Assembly (NCBI GenBank): GCA_008017145.1
Contig: SSGY01000123.1
Location: forward strand, 1-5,422
Source: Neisseriales bacterium
GTDB taxonomy: Bacteria > Pseudomonadota > Gammaproteobacteria > Burkholderiales > UBA11063
Length of the DNA: 5,422 bases
Direction: 5' to 3'
Below, in pieces: positions 5,376 through 5,422 of the stretch. The notes under the pieces were generated by a model, which searched no databases, had not been told where the DNA came from, and saw only the letters and a program-made list of their open reading frames with translations. The first letter of the stretch is position 1; the number at the start of each line of letters is the position of its first letter. Position numbers and translations under genes: made by a program.

Positions 5376-5422
5376 CTAGAAAACGCTTTCCAGAATAATA
5401 GTAACGGGACCATCATTAGTCA
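5376..5422 (-). CDS. dtd: D-aminoacyl-tRNA deacylase, C-terminal end only
   Basis: The last 14 codons and the stop of a minus-strand gene enter from the right edge and read TNDGPVTIILESVF. This matches the end of Dtd, where E. coli has NDGPVTFWLQV. Dtd frees D-amino acids wrongly attached to tRNA, a cytoplasmic proofreading step. The GPVT stretch contains the Gly-cisPro motif that shapes the chirality-checking pocket in this family. The remainder, including the SQFTL motif, is outside the window. A 236-nt gap and a candidate promoter separate it from the DUF47 gene. The fragment is short but the motif is distinctive. Confidence 0.75.
   Translation of the reverse strand, partial: TNDGPVTIILESVF

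Overview
The window comes from an AT-rich Gram-negative chromosome, most likely a beta- or gammaproteobacterium. The support is a periplasmic-type signal peptide on one enzyme, a DUF47-Pit phosphate pair and proteobacterial-looking Shine-Dalgarno sites. I cannot name the genus from the sequence alone.

Layout. (1) Positions 4-847 hold a complete IS5-family insertion sequence (IS427/IS1031-like). It has 14-bp perfect terminal inverted repeats, a probable TA target duplication, and a transposase split over two frames that a -1 frameshift in an A4G5 run would join. (2) From about 938/983 to 2032 on the + strand is a divergent dihydroorotate dehydrogenase-like flavoprotein. Its best Shine-Dalgarno site points at an ATA codon instead of ATG/GTG. 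(3) On the minus strand, 5139 down to 2021, four closely spaced genes form a likely operon: a DUF47/PhoU-like protein, a Pit phosphate transporter, an unrecognised 99-aa protein, and a secreted GlpQ-type glycerophosphodiester phosphodiesterase. Gaps are 1, 26 and 38 nt. (4) A 236-nt intergenic region (5140-5375) carries a candidate promoter with a palindrome in its spacer and a 13-bp leader hairpin overlapping a possible small leader ORF. (5) At the right edge is the last 47 nt of a D-aminoacyl-tRNA deacylase gene (dtd), minus strand.

How it fits together. The minus-strand cluster reads as a phosphate/glycerophosphodiester acquisition unit. GlpQ would cleave glycerophosphodiesters in the periplasm to glycerol-3-phosphate plus an alcohol, Pit imports inorganic phosphate, and the DUF47 partner probably modulates Pit. 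The small unknown gene sits inside this unit and may share its role. The dehydrogenase gene converges on it and the two 3' ends overlap by 12 nt. The IS lies just upstream of the dehydrogenase gene and may have separated it from its former upstream context.

I see no CRISPR array, tRNA, rRNA or defence system. The points most worth checking are the missing canonical start of the dehydrogenase, its class-mixing active-site motifs, the leader structure of the phosphate operon, and the unknown 99-aa gene.
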